DNA of 64,000 bases, from the NCBI GenBank assembly GCA_019637805.1, contig JAHBVB010000002.1, forward strand, positions 1 to 64,000. Direction: 5' to 3'. This document shows, piece by piece, positions 16,965 through 24,166 of the stretch. Positions within the stretch are counted from its first letter, which is position 1; every line of letters begins with the position of its first letter. The notes beneath the pieces are model-generated. The model was not told the DNA's origin. It worked only from the letters and a program-made list of their open reading frames with translations, and searched no databases. Position numbers and translations under genes: made by a program. Source of the stretch: Anaerolineales bacterium. Its GTDB lineage: Bacteria > Chloroflexota > Anaerolineae > Anaerolineales > UBA11579.

Positions 16965-17395
16965 GTTGGCAGAAGGTGTTGTTGAGCTTCCTTGAAATAC
17001 CATAGAGAATGCCCAAGCTGATGAAAGGGCGTCGTTGATCTAACGGAGTATCGGAGCTCACGCTTAAGCGGGAGTGTGTTCTGCCTGTTGCGAATACAGC
17101 GCAGTCCGTCCGATGTCGTCTGTCTGAGTGGCAAGACTTCACCAGAAGATGCTCGCGTATGGATCCGAATCGATGGATGCGAACCTATTGATTCTGAGCA
17201 TAAATAAATTCTACAATTCTCTTGATAGCATCCTGTATAGGAGGGAAACATAAAGCATTCAAAAACTAGTCGGCTTAGTCGTAGTGATTTTTAGCTTTTT
17301 GGAACCGCATCCCGTTTTTCTCTTGAGAGCATCAACCTGCAATCCTGTGGCTAGAACCAGAATTTCATTGCTAGACTTACTTAGGGGGTACTAAC
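16965..17395 (+). other. Intergenic stretch without a recognisable gene
   Basis: All frames are broken or give unrecognisable short products. No terminator with a T-run, no tRNA and no repeat was found. The composition resembles the decayed coding DNA at 2026-2415, so it may be a gene relic, but no family motif could be read. The last bases hold AGGGGGTA, which acts as the Shine-Dalgarno of the next gene. Confidence 0.5.
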
Positions 17396-18445
17396 ATTAT
17401 TCGGAAACGATTTCTAGGCTGGATAATCGCAATCGCGCTAGCATTAGCCTTTATCAGGGCCTTTGATAACTTGGGAACTCTCCATCCGCAAATGGCCGTA
17501 GAGTGGAAGATGTTCTGGCAGGCCACACACAATTTTCAGCTTAGCTATATTAAGTGGGTTTTTAATCCGCCTTGGGCCTTGGTGCTTTTGTGGCCGATCA
17601 GTGGCTTGCCTCTGTACTCTAGTTGGGGCCTGCTAGTGTGTATCACTGTCCTCGCTGCGGCTGCACTTATTCCACATCGGTTTGGCTTTGCTGTCAGAGT
17701 AGTGTGGCTATCTTTGACTATTTTTTCCTATCCCTTTGTGCGTCAAATAATTGAAGGCAATATAGAAGTTTTAGTGTTGATTGGCTTCCTGCTGCTTTCC
17801 CATGGACTAAGCCGGCAAAATCCCTGGAGTCTAGCGGCTAGCCTTATCTTCTTTTCTAGCAAAATCCAAATGAGTTGGCTGTTTATTTTAGCTTTGCTAC
17901 CCTTTCTCTGGTATCACTGGCCTCTTGCCAAGTTGGTACGTTCTGCAGGGGCGATATTAATCTTTTGTATCCCCTTTCTCCTCTGGAGAGGAGATGAGTG
18001 GTGGTCTATGCTGCGTGTCTTCCCCAAAGAATCACCTTATAACCTTAGTTTAATGGCTAGTTTGCTTCGATTCGGTGTTTCGAGCTGGCTTGCAAGCATG
18101 GGCTGGTTTTCGCTTTTTGCAGCCACGATTTGGTTGGTTTATCGCTTGCGCTTACTGTCGCCAGAAAAATACGCGGGGATTCTGGTTGCGGTCAGCTTGC
18201 TACTGGCTCCTTATGCAGGGAATAGCACCTTAATTGCCGTGTTAATACTTGGTGTCGTGCCTTATGCAGCGGAGAAACCTTGGCCTCGTATCTTTCTAAT
18301 GCTGCTCTACTATTTACCTTTGGTAATGGTATGGGATTTCAGGATATTGGATGTGTATGCGTATTTTAGTGCAGTAGTCCTGCTTACCGCGATAGTTCTG
18401 GCTTTGAACGAACTACATGGACACGAAGTAGTTGCCCAGATATAA
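17396..18445 (+). CDS. GT-C-like membrane protein (DUF2029/GT87-like), apparently starting at ATT
   Basis: The body of the protein has the layout of the GT87/DUF2029 family: a first loop ending in FNPPWALVLLWPISGLP, then EGNIEVLVLIGFLLLSHGL, then a Lys-containing segment SSKIQMSWLFILALLP, and about nine membrane helices. The first ATG-class codon in frame is a TTG at 17471, but the 25 upstream codons are open and encode an ideal signal-anchor: a basic IIRKRF followed by a hydrophobic IIAIALALAFI. An in-frame stop lies at 17372. The only well-placed initiation site is ATT at 17396, six bases after AGGGGG (17383-17388). From ATT the protein is 349 aa. GT87 enzymes transfer mannose from polyprenyl-phosphate mannose in actinobacteria; substrate here is unknown. 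Confidence 0.72.
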   Translation: MIRKRFLGWIIAIALALAFIRAFDNLGTLHPQMAVEWKMFWQATHNFQLSYIKWVFNPPWALVLLWPISGLPLYSSWGLLVCITVLAAAALIPHRFGFAVRVVWLSLTIFSYPFVRQIIEGNIEVLVLIGFLLLSHGLSRQNPWSLAASLIFFSSKIQMSWLFILALLPFLWYHWPLAKLVRSAGAILIFCIPFLLWRGDEWWSMLRVFPKESPYNLSLMASLLRFGVSSWLASMGWFSLFAATIWLVYRLRLLSPEKYAGILVAVSLLLAPYAGNSTLIAVLILGVVPYAAEKPWPRIFLMLLYYLPLVMVWDFRILDVYAYFSAVVLLTAIVLALNELHGHEVVAQI

Positions 18446-18526
18446 TTAAGGCATCAACTTCGGTGATTTCTTGAGGACTAGCTTCGTCTAGGGCATTCAA
18501 ATTACCCTTGTAAATAAGAGTTAAAT

Positions 18527-18598
18527 GCGGGCGTCGCCAAGTGGTAAGGCATCAGCCTTCCAAGCTGACATTCGCGGGTTCGAATCCCGCCGCCCGCT
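18527..18598 (+). tRNA. tRNA-Gly (anticodon TCC)
   Basis: 72 nt, cloverleaf with acceptor GCGGGCG (18527-18533) pairing to CGCCCGC (18591-18597), anticodon loop CTTCCAA with TCC at 18559-18561, and T-arm GCGGGTTCGAATCCCGC. CCA is not encoded. It lies at the boundary between the lower-GC left part and the GC-rich right part of the window. Confidence 0.97.
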
Positions 18599-18644
18599 CT
18601 AAAGATTGCCGATGGTTTCTCTAGGGTTTGGCTGAAGGTGCGAT

Positions 18645-19115
18645 ATGGAAATTCAGCTCGGTCGCAGGGGAGTGCTGTTCCGAATAGTGCGCGTGGCGGC
18701 AAACGCAATCATTCGCGGTCAGTATGCATTTCCCCATGTACCTGAAATCACAGCGGAAGAGCTATCTGAAAGACTGAGTTCGGGGGATGCGCCCGTGTTG
18801 ATCGATACACGACCCAAAGAGGAATTCAACTCGGGATTCGGTCATCTCCCCAATGCAAGATCGTTTCCGCTGATGGAGCTGATGGAAAACTTTCGAAACG
18901 GCAGCAAGTACAAGGCGAGGATGAAGGAGCTGGAAGCTCAATTCAAGGAGATCGAAGCTTTCAGGGAGCAGGAAGTGATCACGATCTGCCCGGGAGGCGG
19001 CTTCTCTGTGGTCGCTGCGGAGATCATGGCCGAGGCGGGTTTTAAGGATGTGAAGAGCCTGGCCGGCGGCTCGGATGGTTGGTTTAAGAAAGGCTATCCA
19101 ACCACAAAAGGCTAG
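18645..19115 (+). CDS. Rhodanese-like domain protein, copy 1 of a tandem pair
   Basis: 156 residues. A single rhodanese domain follows a ~40-residue N-terminal extension rich in basic and hydrophobic residues. VLIDTRPKEEFNSGFGHLPNA is the classical DxRxxxEFxxGHLPxA motif. The catalytic Cys lies in CPGGGFS near residue 119. The active loop has Phe where sulfurtransferases usually have Arg or Lys, so thiosulfate:cyanide activity may be reduced. An unusual charged helix (KARMKELEAQFKEIEAF) precedes it. GAAGGTG upstream supports the start. The neighbour at 19183 is a paralog with the same layout, so a recent tandem duplication is clear. Role: persulfide handling or redox sensing, not specified by context. 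Confidence 0.9.
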   Translation: MEIQLGRRGVLFRIVRVAANAIIRGQYAFPHVPEITAEELSERLSSGDAPVLIDTRPKEEFNSGFGHLPNARSFPLMELMENFRNGSKYKARMKELEAQFKEIEAFREQEVITICPGGGFSVVAAEIMAEAGFKDVKSLAGGSDGWFKKGYPTTKG

Positions 19116-19182
19116 ATTGGTATGCTGAGTTGCTGCGGATAACGCTTCTTCAGTTGGCCAACAGTGAGAGTTAGCTAAAGAT

Positions 19183-19662
19183 ATGGAAGTTCGACTTAAC
19201 CGCAGGGGCATGCTGTTCAAGATCGCCAGGGTGGTCACCAGCAAGCTGATCAAGGGGGAGTATTCCTTTCCCCACGTGGCGGAAATCTCCGCCGAAGAAC
19301 TCTTTGAGAAAATGCAAACCGGCCAGGCGTACTTGCTGATCGACACGCGCTCCAGGGAGGAGTACCGCTCCGGCTTTGGGCATCTGCCTGATGCGAAGTC
19401 GCTGCCGCTGATGGAGATCGTTGGCAGCCTTGGCAGTGCGCAGAAGTTCAAGGCCAGGGTCAAAGAGCTGGAGCAGCAATTCCGAGAGGTGGAAGATTTT
19501 CGGGACAAGGAAGTCGTCACGATCTGCCCAGGTGGCGGGTTCTCTTTGGTGGCGGCCGAGATCATGGCCGAAGCGGGCTTTAAGGATGTGAAGAGCCTGG
19601 CCGGTGGGGCAGATGGCTGGTTCAAGAAAGGCTATCCGACTACGAAGGAGACGGAAGCATGA
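19183..19662 (+). CDS. Rhodanese-like domain protein, copy 2 of a tandem pair
   Basis: 159 residues, about two-thirds identical by eye to the gene at 18645 over the whole length, with near-identical C-termini (AAEIMAEAGFKDVKSLAGG). It keeps LLIDTRSREEYRSGFGHLPDA and the same CPGGGFS active loop. The shared replacement of the loop Arg by Phe in both copies argues for conserved, specialised function rather than decay. The stop overlaps the next start in ATGA, so it is translationally coupled to the VOC-family gene. GC content is higher than in copy 1, so the two copies may not be equally old residents. Confidence 0.9.
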   Translation: MEVRLNRRGMLFKIARVVTSKLIKGEYSFPHVAEISAEELFEKMQTGQAYLLIDTRSREEYRSGFGHLPDAKSLPLMEIVGSLGSAQKFKARVKELEQQFREVEDFRDKEVVTICPGGGFSLVAAEIMAEAGFKDVKSLAGGADGWFKKGYPTTKETEA

Positions 19663-20045
19663 AAATCGACGCAGTGGGCGTAAGTTCCACAGATCTTAAG
19701 AAGACGGTGGCGTTCTACGAGCTGTTGGGCTTTCAGTTCGGCGAGTACGACGCGGAGACGGAGCACCTGGAGCCTCTGACGCCGGACGGCTCGGCACGAT
19801 TGATGATCGACAAAGCCAGCCTGCTGGAGGGCATCCTGGGGCAGGCGCCGCAGCCCGGCAACCATTCCTCCTTCGCCATTCAGTACGCTTCGCCGGCCGA
19901 GGTGGACCGGGTTGCCGCGGCGCTGTTGGCCGCCGGGCACAGCCTGCCGGCGCAGCCGTGGGATGCGCCCTGGGGCCAGCGCTACGCCATCGCCGAGGAC
20001 CCGGATGGGTATAAGGTGGATTTGTACGCAACGATTGGCGATTGA
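19659..20045 (+). CDS. VOC-superfamily (glyoxalase/bleomycin-resistance-like) protein
   Basis: 128 residues with two beta-alpha-beta-beta-beta halves. The N-terminus reads IDAVGVSSTDLKKTVAFYELLGFQF, the family's opening, and the C-terminus YAIAEDPDGYKVDLYA, where the DPDGxxxDL block usually carries the metal-binding Glu; here the acidic residue is an Asp. Members are metal-dependent lyases, dioxygenases or drug-binding proteins; the substrate is not predictable. Coupled to the second rhodanese gene by an ATGA overlap. Confidence 0.85.
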   Translation: MKIDAVGVSSTDLKKTVAFYELLGFQFGEYDAETEHLEPLTPDGSARLMIDKASLLEGILGQAPQPGNHSSFAIQYASPAEVDRVAAALLAAGHSLPAQPWDAPWGQRYAIAEDPDGYKVDLYATIGD

Positions 20046-20058
20046 GGATTGCTGAACG

Positions 20059-20086
20059 TTGATTGCCTTTAGCAGCGGATTACAAT
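20059..20086 (+). promoter_or_regulatory. Predicted promoter of the tRNA-Met gene
   Basis: TTGATT (20059-20064), 16-bp spacer, TACAAT (20081-20086). The predicted start near 20093 is about 70 bp before the tRNA and just before a strong hairpin. Confidence 0.6.
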
Positions 20087-20096
20087 AGAAGAGCGT

Positions 20097-20133
20097 GCAG
20101 AAGCGGTACTCGGTAGCACCGAGTAGCTTCTGC
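20097..20133 (+). other. Long hairpin in the tRNA-Met leader
   Basis: GCAGAAGC (20097-20104) pairs with GCTTCTGC (20126-20133), and TACTCGGT (20107-20114) with ACCGAGTA (20118-20125); only two bases are bulged and the loop is AGC. A weaker hairpin around CAGCTTGCTG follows. No T-run, so not a standard terminator. It may protect or guide processing of the tRNA precursor, or terminate the upstream operon in a Rho-assisted way. Confidence 0.7.
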
Positions 20134-20165
20134 CGCGTGCGAGCAGCTTGCTGCGAGCAAAGCAG

Positions 20166-20237
20166 GGGCCTGTAGCTCAACGGCAGAGCAGGCGGCTCAT
20201 AACCGCTTGGTTCCAGGTTCGAGTCCTGGCGGGCCCA
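20166..20237 (+). tRNA. tRNA with CAT anticodon (elongator Met, or Ile2)
   Basis: 72 nt; acceptor GGGCCTG (20166-20172) pairs with CGGGCCC (20230-20236), anticodon loop CTCATAA with CAT at 20198-20200, T-arm CCAGGTTCGAGTCCTGG. The G1-C72 pair and the lack of three stacked G-C pairs next to the anticodon loop argue against the initiator. Whether it is elongator Met or lysidine-modified Ile cannot be decided by eye. Confidence 0.95.
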
Positions 20238-20283
20238 CAAAGGCAAAGATGAAGCGCCTCACCCTTCTCTCAAACTTGAGCAG

Positions 20284-21165
20284 CTAACTATCCCATTGGG
20301 TAATGCGCTCCGCGATGCTCTCGTCGTCCAGCTCTTTGCAGAGCTGGCGCAGCTGCGGTGTGGCGCCTCGCCATTCCAGGTCGTGTAAATCTTCTGCTAA
20401 TGGCACATCGGTGCGCAGGATGGCCAGCTTCCGATAGAGCATCGCTTCGCCGCGGCGGGCTTCCAGGTTGAGCGAGAGGCTGGCCGCCCGGCCCGGGCCC
20501 ATGCCCTGGATCTGCCAGGTGCGCGTGTCCTCCGGGATGTCTTCCAACCGGCCGAATTTGGCCAGTACGCCCGAGGCGGACTTTGCGCCCCAGCCGGGGA
20601 TGCCCGGGTAGCCATCCGCTGAGTCGCCCACCAGGGCCAGCCAGTCCGGGATGGAAGCGGGGGCGACGCCATACTTGGCGAACACGCCCGCTTCATTCAG
20701 GACGATGTCTCGCCGGCGATCCCAGCACACCACTTTGTCACCCGTCACCATTTGGGCCAGGTCTTTGTCTGGCGAGCAGATCAGGACCTGTTCGACCCGC
20801 GGGTCGCTTTGCCAGCGCTGCGCGGCGCTGGCCAGTGCGTCGTCGGCTTCAAACTCGACCATCGGCCACACGGTGACGCCCGCCGCGGCGACGAGCTCTT
20901 CGGCCAACTGGAACTGCGACCACAGGTCCGGGTCGATGCCTTCGCCGGTCTTGTAGCCGGCATATAGATCGTTGCGGAAAGATTCGATCACATGGTCGAA
21001 GGCGTAAGCCACATGGCTGACGTCTGGCTGCGCCAGCAGCATCACCAGGCTGCGCAGCAGGCCCAATGCGGCGCCCACCGGGCGCCCGTCCGCCAGGCGC
21101 TTGGGCGGCGCGCCGTAGTAGTTGCGAAAGAGTTCGTAGGTGCCATCCAGCAAGTGAAGCTTCAT
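20284..21165 (-). CDS. 5'-3' exonuclease / flap endonuclease-like protein (Pol I N-domain family)
   Basis: 293 residues matching the 5' nuclease domain of bacterial DNA polymerase I but without a polymerase. It begins MKLHLLDGTYELFRNYY, with the first metal-binding Asp, then HVAYAFDH (~62), FEADDALA (~105) with paired acidic residues, ICSPDKDLAQMV (~131), and VGDSADGYPGIPGWGAKSA (~179), which contains the last acidic ligands and the helix-hairpin-helix start. Probable role: RNA primer removal or flap processing. The start is at 21165, where TAGAAT (21172-21177) sits just 6 nt before ATG, with no Shine-Dalgarno, consistent with a leaderless transcript. Confidence 0.92.
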   Translation of the reverse strand: MKLHLLDGTYELFRNYYGAPPKRLADGRPVGAALGLLRSLVMLLAQPDVSHVAYAFDHVIESFRNDLYAGYKTGEGIDPDLWSQFQLAEELVAAAGVTVWPMVEFEADDALASAAQRWQSDPRVEQVLICSPDKDLAQMVTGDKVVCWDRRRDIVLNEAGVFAKYGVAPASIPDWLALVGDSADGYPGIPGWGAKSASGVLAKFGRLEDIPEDTRTWQIQGMGPGRAASLSLNLEARRGEAMLYRKLAILRTDVPLAEDLHDLEWRGATPQLRQLCKELDDESIAERITQWDS

Positions 21166-21218
21166 GCTGCCATTCTAACGGTTCTGTGTTCAAGAGCTGG
21201 CTATGCTATGATTCCCCC

Positions 21219-21704
21219 ATGCTGAACCGCCTGAGTCCGGGCAAACGCCTGCTCTTCTATTTGGCGATCAACATCGTCGTCTCGGCGCTGACCACGCTGC
21301 TGGTCTTGACCTTGTGGTCGCGGCTGGCGTTTGCCGGCGCGCCGCAGATCGGCGGCAGCCTGTCTGGCGCCGGCAGCGCCACCAGCCCGGCGCTGAGCGG
21401 CGTGAGCATCAACGCCGTGCTGGGGGCGGGCAGCGCGGCGGATGAGCGCGTGGTGCTGGTCCACACCGGCCAGCAGGACGTCTCGCTGGCCAGCTGGCGG
21501 CTGCGTGATGAGAACGGCAACGAGTACCGCTTCCCGGCGTTGGTGCTGCATCCCGGCGCCCAGGTCAGCGTGCATACTACCTCCGGCACCGATTCGGTCT
21601 CGGCGCTGTTCTGGGGGCGTACGGCCCCCGTGTGGCGCAGCGGGGAGCTGGCCCGCCTGCTGGACGCCAGCGGCGGCGAACAGGCCGTCTACACAGTCCC
21701 TTAA
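21219..21704 (+). CDS. Membrane-anchored protein with a lamin-tail-like beta domain
   Basis: 161 residues. An N-terminal hydrophobic helix (LLFYLAINIVVSALTTLLVL) anchors or exports the protein. The C-terminal ~100 residues read like a lamin-tail (LTD) domain: VVLVHTGQQDVSLASWRLRDENGNEYRFPALVLHPGAQVSVH has the typical W-x-L-x-D-x-x-G-x-x-Y-x-F-P spacing, then SALFWGRTAPVWRSGELARLLDASGG. LTD domains outside bacteria bind DNA or proteins; in bacteria they are found in secreted nucleases and surface proteins. TATGAT lies 6 nt before the ATG, so translation is probably leaderless. Divergent from the exonuclease gene by 53 bp. Confidence 0.8.
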   Translation: MLNRLSPGKRLLFYLAINIVVSALTTLLVLTLWSRLAFAGAPQIGGSLSGAGSATSPALSGVSINAVLGAGSAADERVVLVHTGQQDVSLASWRLRDENGNEYRFPALVLHPGAQVSVHTTSGTDSVSALFWGRTAPVWRSGELARLLDASGGEQAVYTVP

Positions 21705-21742
21705 GCCAGCTCTATAAATGGCTGAAGAAGTAAAATAGCCTC

Positions 21743-22159
21743 ATGCGCAGCGCAGACAAGATCATAGAAGAGGCGATGAAGAGGGGTGAGTTTGACGACC
21801 TGGCCGGACGCGGCCAGCCGCTCTCGCTGGAAGACAACCCCAACGCCGACCCCGAATGGGAGCTTGCCTATCACCTGCTGAAGGAGAACGGCTTTGCACC
21901 CTCCTTCATTGAAGACCGCAAGGCGATCGAGCAGGGCTTGGCCGCTGCTCGCCAGCTGCTGGTGCGGGCCTGGGCACGCCGGGCTGAGGCTGGCCATGCG
22001 CTGCGTTGGGCGCAGGCCTGCGAGCTGTTTGAGAGGACGGCCAGCGCGCTGAACAAGAGGATCCGCGACTACAACCTGACCGTGCCACACGACAAGCTGG
22101 CGCGGGCCTTCATCCAAAGCGAAACGGAGATTGCACGCGTGGCGGAGGAATCGGCCTGA
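21743..22159 (+). CDS. DUF1992 (DnaJC28-like conserved domain) protein
   Basis: 138 residues starting with the diagnostic block: ADKIIEEAMKRGEFDDLAGRG then QPLSLEDNP and LLKENGFAPSFIEDRKAIE. The domain occurs at the C-terminus of DnaJ homolog C28 in animals and alone in bacteria (YhdN-type proteins); its function is unknown. The rest is predicted helical. TAAAAT (21731-21736) lies 6 nt before the ATG and no Shine-Dalgarno is present, so the mRNA may be leaderless. It precedes dnaX by 80 bp. Confidence 0.87.
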   Translation: MRSADKIIEEAMKRGEFDDLAGRGQPLSLEDNPNADPEWELAYHLLKENGFAPSFIEDRKAIEQGLAAARQLLVRAWARRAEAGHALRWAQACELFERTASALNKRIRDYNLTVPHDKLARAFIQSETEIARVAEESA

Positions 22160-22239
22160 TCTCGCCGTTTTCTTGCCCCTGCCTGTTCGCTCTGTTACAC
22201 TAGCCCCAGTTCGGTCGTTTTTGTACTGGCAGCTAACCC

Positions 22240-23787
22240 ATGTCTCAATCCTTTTATCGAAAATATCGCCCCAGTGCCTGGCAAGACGTGGTCGGCCAGG
22301 CGCACGTCGTCGAGACGCTGCGCAATGCGGTGGCGGCCGATCGAGTGGCGCATGCCTACCTGTTCGCCGGGCCGCGCGGCACGGGCAAGACCAGCGTGGC
22401 GCGCCTGCTGGCCAAGGCGGTTAACTGCGAGCACCCTGACCCGGCCCAGCGTCCCGATGACAGCTGCGAAAATTGTCTGAGCGTGCAGGCCGGCAGCTTT
22501 TTGGACTTGATCGAGATCGACGCCGCCTCCAACACCAGCGTGGACGACGTGCGTGAATTGCGCGACAAGATCAACTTCTCGCCCAACCGCGGCCGCTACA
22601 AGGTCTATATTATTGACGAAGTGCATATGCTTTCCACGGCGGCCTTCAACGCGCTATTGAAGACGCTGGAAGAGCCGCCCCCGCACGCCATCTTTATTTT
22701 GGCGACGACGGAACTGCACAAGATCCCCGCCACAGTGCTCTCGCGCTGCCAGCGGCACGAGTTCCGCCGCATTTCCGTGGCGGAGATCGTGGCCCGGCTG
22801 AAGACGATGGCCGCTGCCGAGGGCGTGCAGGTGGAAGAAGCCGCGCTGGAACTGATCGCCCGCCAATCCACCGGCTCGCTGCGAGACGCCCAGTCGCTGC
22901 TGGACCAGTTGGCTTCCAGCGGCGGCCAGGTGGGGCTGGATTGGGCCCGTGAAGTGCTGGGCACCGCCGCCAACTTGGCCGTACTGGACCTGTTCGATGC
23001 GCTGGCAGCCAGGGACGCCGCGGCCGGTCTGGACCTGATCCACCGGGCGTTGGACGCCGGCAGTGACCCGCGCCAGTTCGCCCGCCAGGTGGTGGACGGC
23101 CTGCGCGGCCTGTTGCTGCTCAACATGGGCGCCGAACTGGGACCGCAGTTCTCCGACGAAGAAGCCGAGCGCATGCGCCAGCAGGCGCGCGCTTTTGAGC
23201 TGCGCGACCTGCTGGCGATCATTCGTCATTTCAATGAAGCCGCGGCGGAGAAGCCCGCCTGGCTGCCCAGCCTGCCGCTGGAGATGGCCTTCGTGGCCGC
23301 CTTGCAAAGCCCGGCCCAGACGCCCGTCCCAGCTCCGGAGCGGGTGTCCGCGGCCGCACCTGCGCCACGCGCGGCGGCGCCGGCGCGGCCAGCCCAGCCC
23401 GCGCCGCAGCCAGCCGCGGCCGACAGCGGCATGGACAATGCCACCTGGGGGCGCGTGAAAGAAGCTTTGCGCGGGCAGGACCAGCAGGGCCATGTGGCCG
23501 CCCTGCTCAATTCAGTGAAGACGCGTGAGCTGCGCGGCGATACACTGACCCTGGGCTTTGCCAGCGATCTGGTGCGCGAGAAGATGGACAAGCCGGAGAA
23601 CATGGCCCTTTTGCAGGGCGTCTTGGAGATCTCGCTGGGCCGGCGCGTAGCGGTCAAGTGCGTCCTGTCCGGTGTGCGCGCCGGCGACCTGCCGCCGGGG
23701 GTGGACAGTTCCGGCATGGTGGCCACCGCCCTGGGCCTGGGCGGCGAGATCGTGGACGAGACCGACCTGGGCAAGCCCAACGAGTAA
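22240..23787 (+). CDS. dnaX: DNA polymerase III subunit gamma/tau
   Basis: 515 residues. Clamp-loader ATPase: YRKYRPSAWQDVVGQ at the N-terminus, Walker A GPRGTGKT (44-51), a four-Cys zinc module (VNCEHPD ... DSCENCLS, ~66-87), Walker B IIDEVHML (~125), sensor 1 region FILATTE and the arginine-containing SRCQRHEFRR. The lid is followed by the oligomerisation domain (~230-340), an Ala/Pro-rich linker (~350-400) and a short tau-like C-terminal domain. No A-rich slippery heptamer was seen at the linker, so separate gamma by frameshifting is not evident. First gene of dnaX-ybaB-recR, a conserved order. TACACT at 22195 may be its -10 element. Confidence 0.96.
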   Translation: MSQSFYRKYRPSAWQDVVGQAHVVETLRNAVAADRVAHAYLFAGPRGTGKTSVARLLAKAVNCEHPDPAQRPDDSCENCLSVQAGSFLDLIEIDAASNTSVDDVRELRDKINFSPNRGRYKVYIIDEVHMLSTAAFNALLKTLEEPPPHAIFILATTELHKIPATVLSRCQRHEFRRISVAEIVARLKTMAAAEGVQVEEAALELIARQSTGSLRDAQSLLDQLASSGGQVGLDWAREVLGTAANLAVLDLFDALAARDAAAGLDLIHRALDAGSDPRQFARQVVDGLRGLLLLNMGAELGPQFSDEEAERMRQQARAFELRDLLAIIRHFNEAAAEKPAWLPSLPLEMAFVAALQSPAQTPVPAPERVSAAAPAPRAAAPARPAQPAPQPAAADSGMDNATWGRVKEALRGQDQQGHVAALLNSVKTRELRGDTLTLGFASDLVREKMDKPENMALLQGVLEISLGRRVAVKCVLSGVRAGDLPPGVDSSGMVATALGLGGEIVDETDLGKPNE

Positions 23788-23830
23788 AATTCAACACAGC
23801 GAAATTATTGCATTTTTAGGAGACCGACAA

Positions 23831-24145
23831 ATGGACAAACTTCCCGGTATGGGTGATATGGCGGGCATGCTCAAGCAGTTGCGCCAGATGCAGGGTGAAC
23901 TGGCCAAGGCGCAGAAGGAACTGGCGCGCGAGACGGTGACCGCAGAAGCGGGCAAAGGCGCGGTGAAGATCACCGTGACCGGCGACCAGCGCGTCACCGA
24001 GCTGCACATCGACCCCGAACTGCTCAGCTCCGGCGACGCCAAGCGGCTGAGCAAACTGCTGCAAGAAGCCTTCAACAAAGCCTTGGATGATTCGCGCGAG
24101 ATGGCCAAGAAGCGCCTGGGGCCGCTGGCCTCCGGCCTGGGCTAG
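23831..24145 (+). CDS. YbaB/EbfC-family nucleoid-associated protein
   Basis: 104 residues: a helical N-terminus (GDMAGMLKQLRQMQGELAKAQ), the central beta-hairpin VTAEAGKGAVKITVTGDQRVTELHID, and a helical C-terminal half (LSKLLQEAFNKALDDSREMAKK). These dimeric 'tweezer' proteins bind DNA and sit between dnaX and recR in many bacteria, as here. Start chosen at 23831, preceded by AGGAG (23818) with suitable spacing; the longer reading frame upstream belongs to the end of dnaX in another frame. Confidence 0.94.
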   Translation: MDKLPGMGDMAGMLKQLRQMQGELAKAQKELARETVTAEAGKGAVKITVTGDQRVTELHIDPELLSSGDAKRLSKLLQEAFNKALDDSREMAKKRLGPLASGLG

Positions 24146-24166
24146 TCTAGCGCTAGACTATTCGCT

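Noticed and set aside
16805-17251. Overlapping ORFs on the minus strand after the lipoprotein gene
   Set aside because: No recognisable motif, no RBS and overlap with a real gene.
18527-18598. tRNA-Gly as the attachment site of a genomic island
   Set aside because: Islands enter at the 3' end of a tRNA, which here faces the GC-rich side; no integrase or repeated 3' fragment was seen on the left.
22240-23787. Programmed frameshift in dnaX
   Set aside because: No A-rich slippery heptamer followed by a stem-loop was found at the linker.
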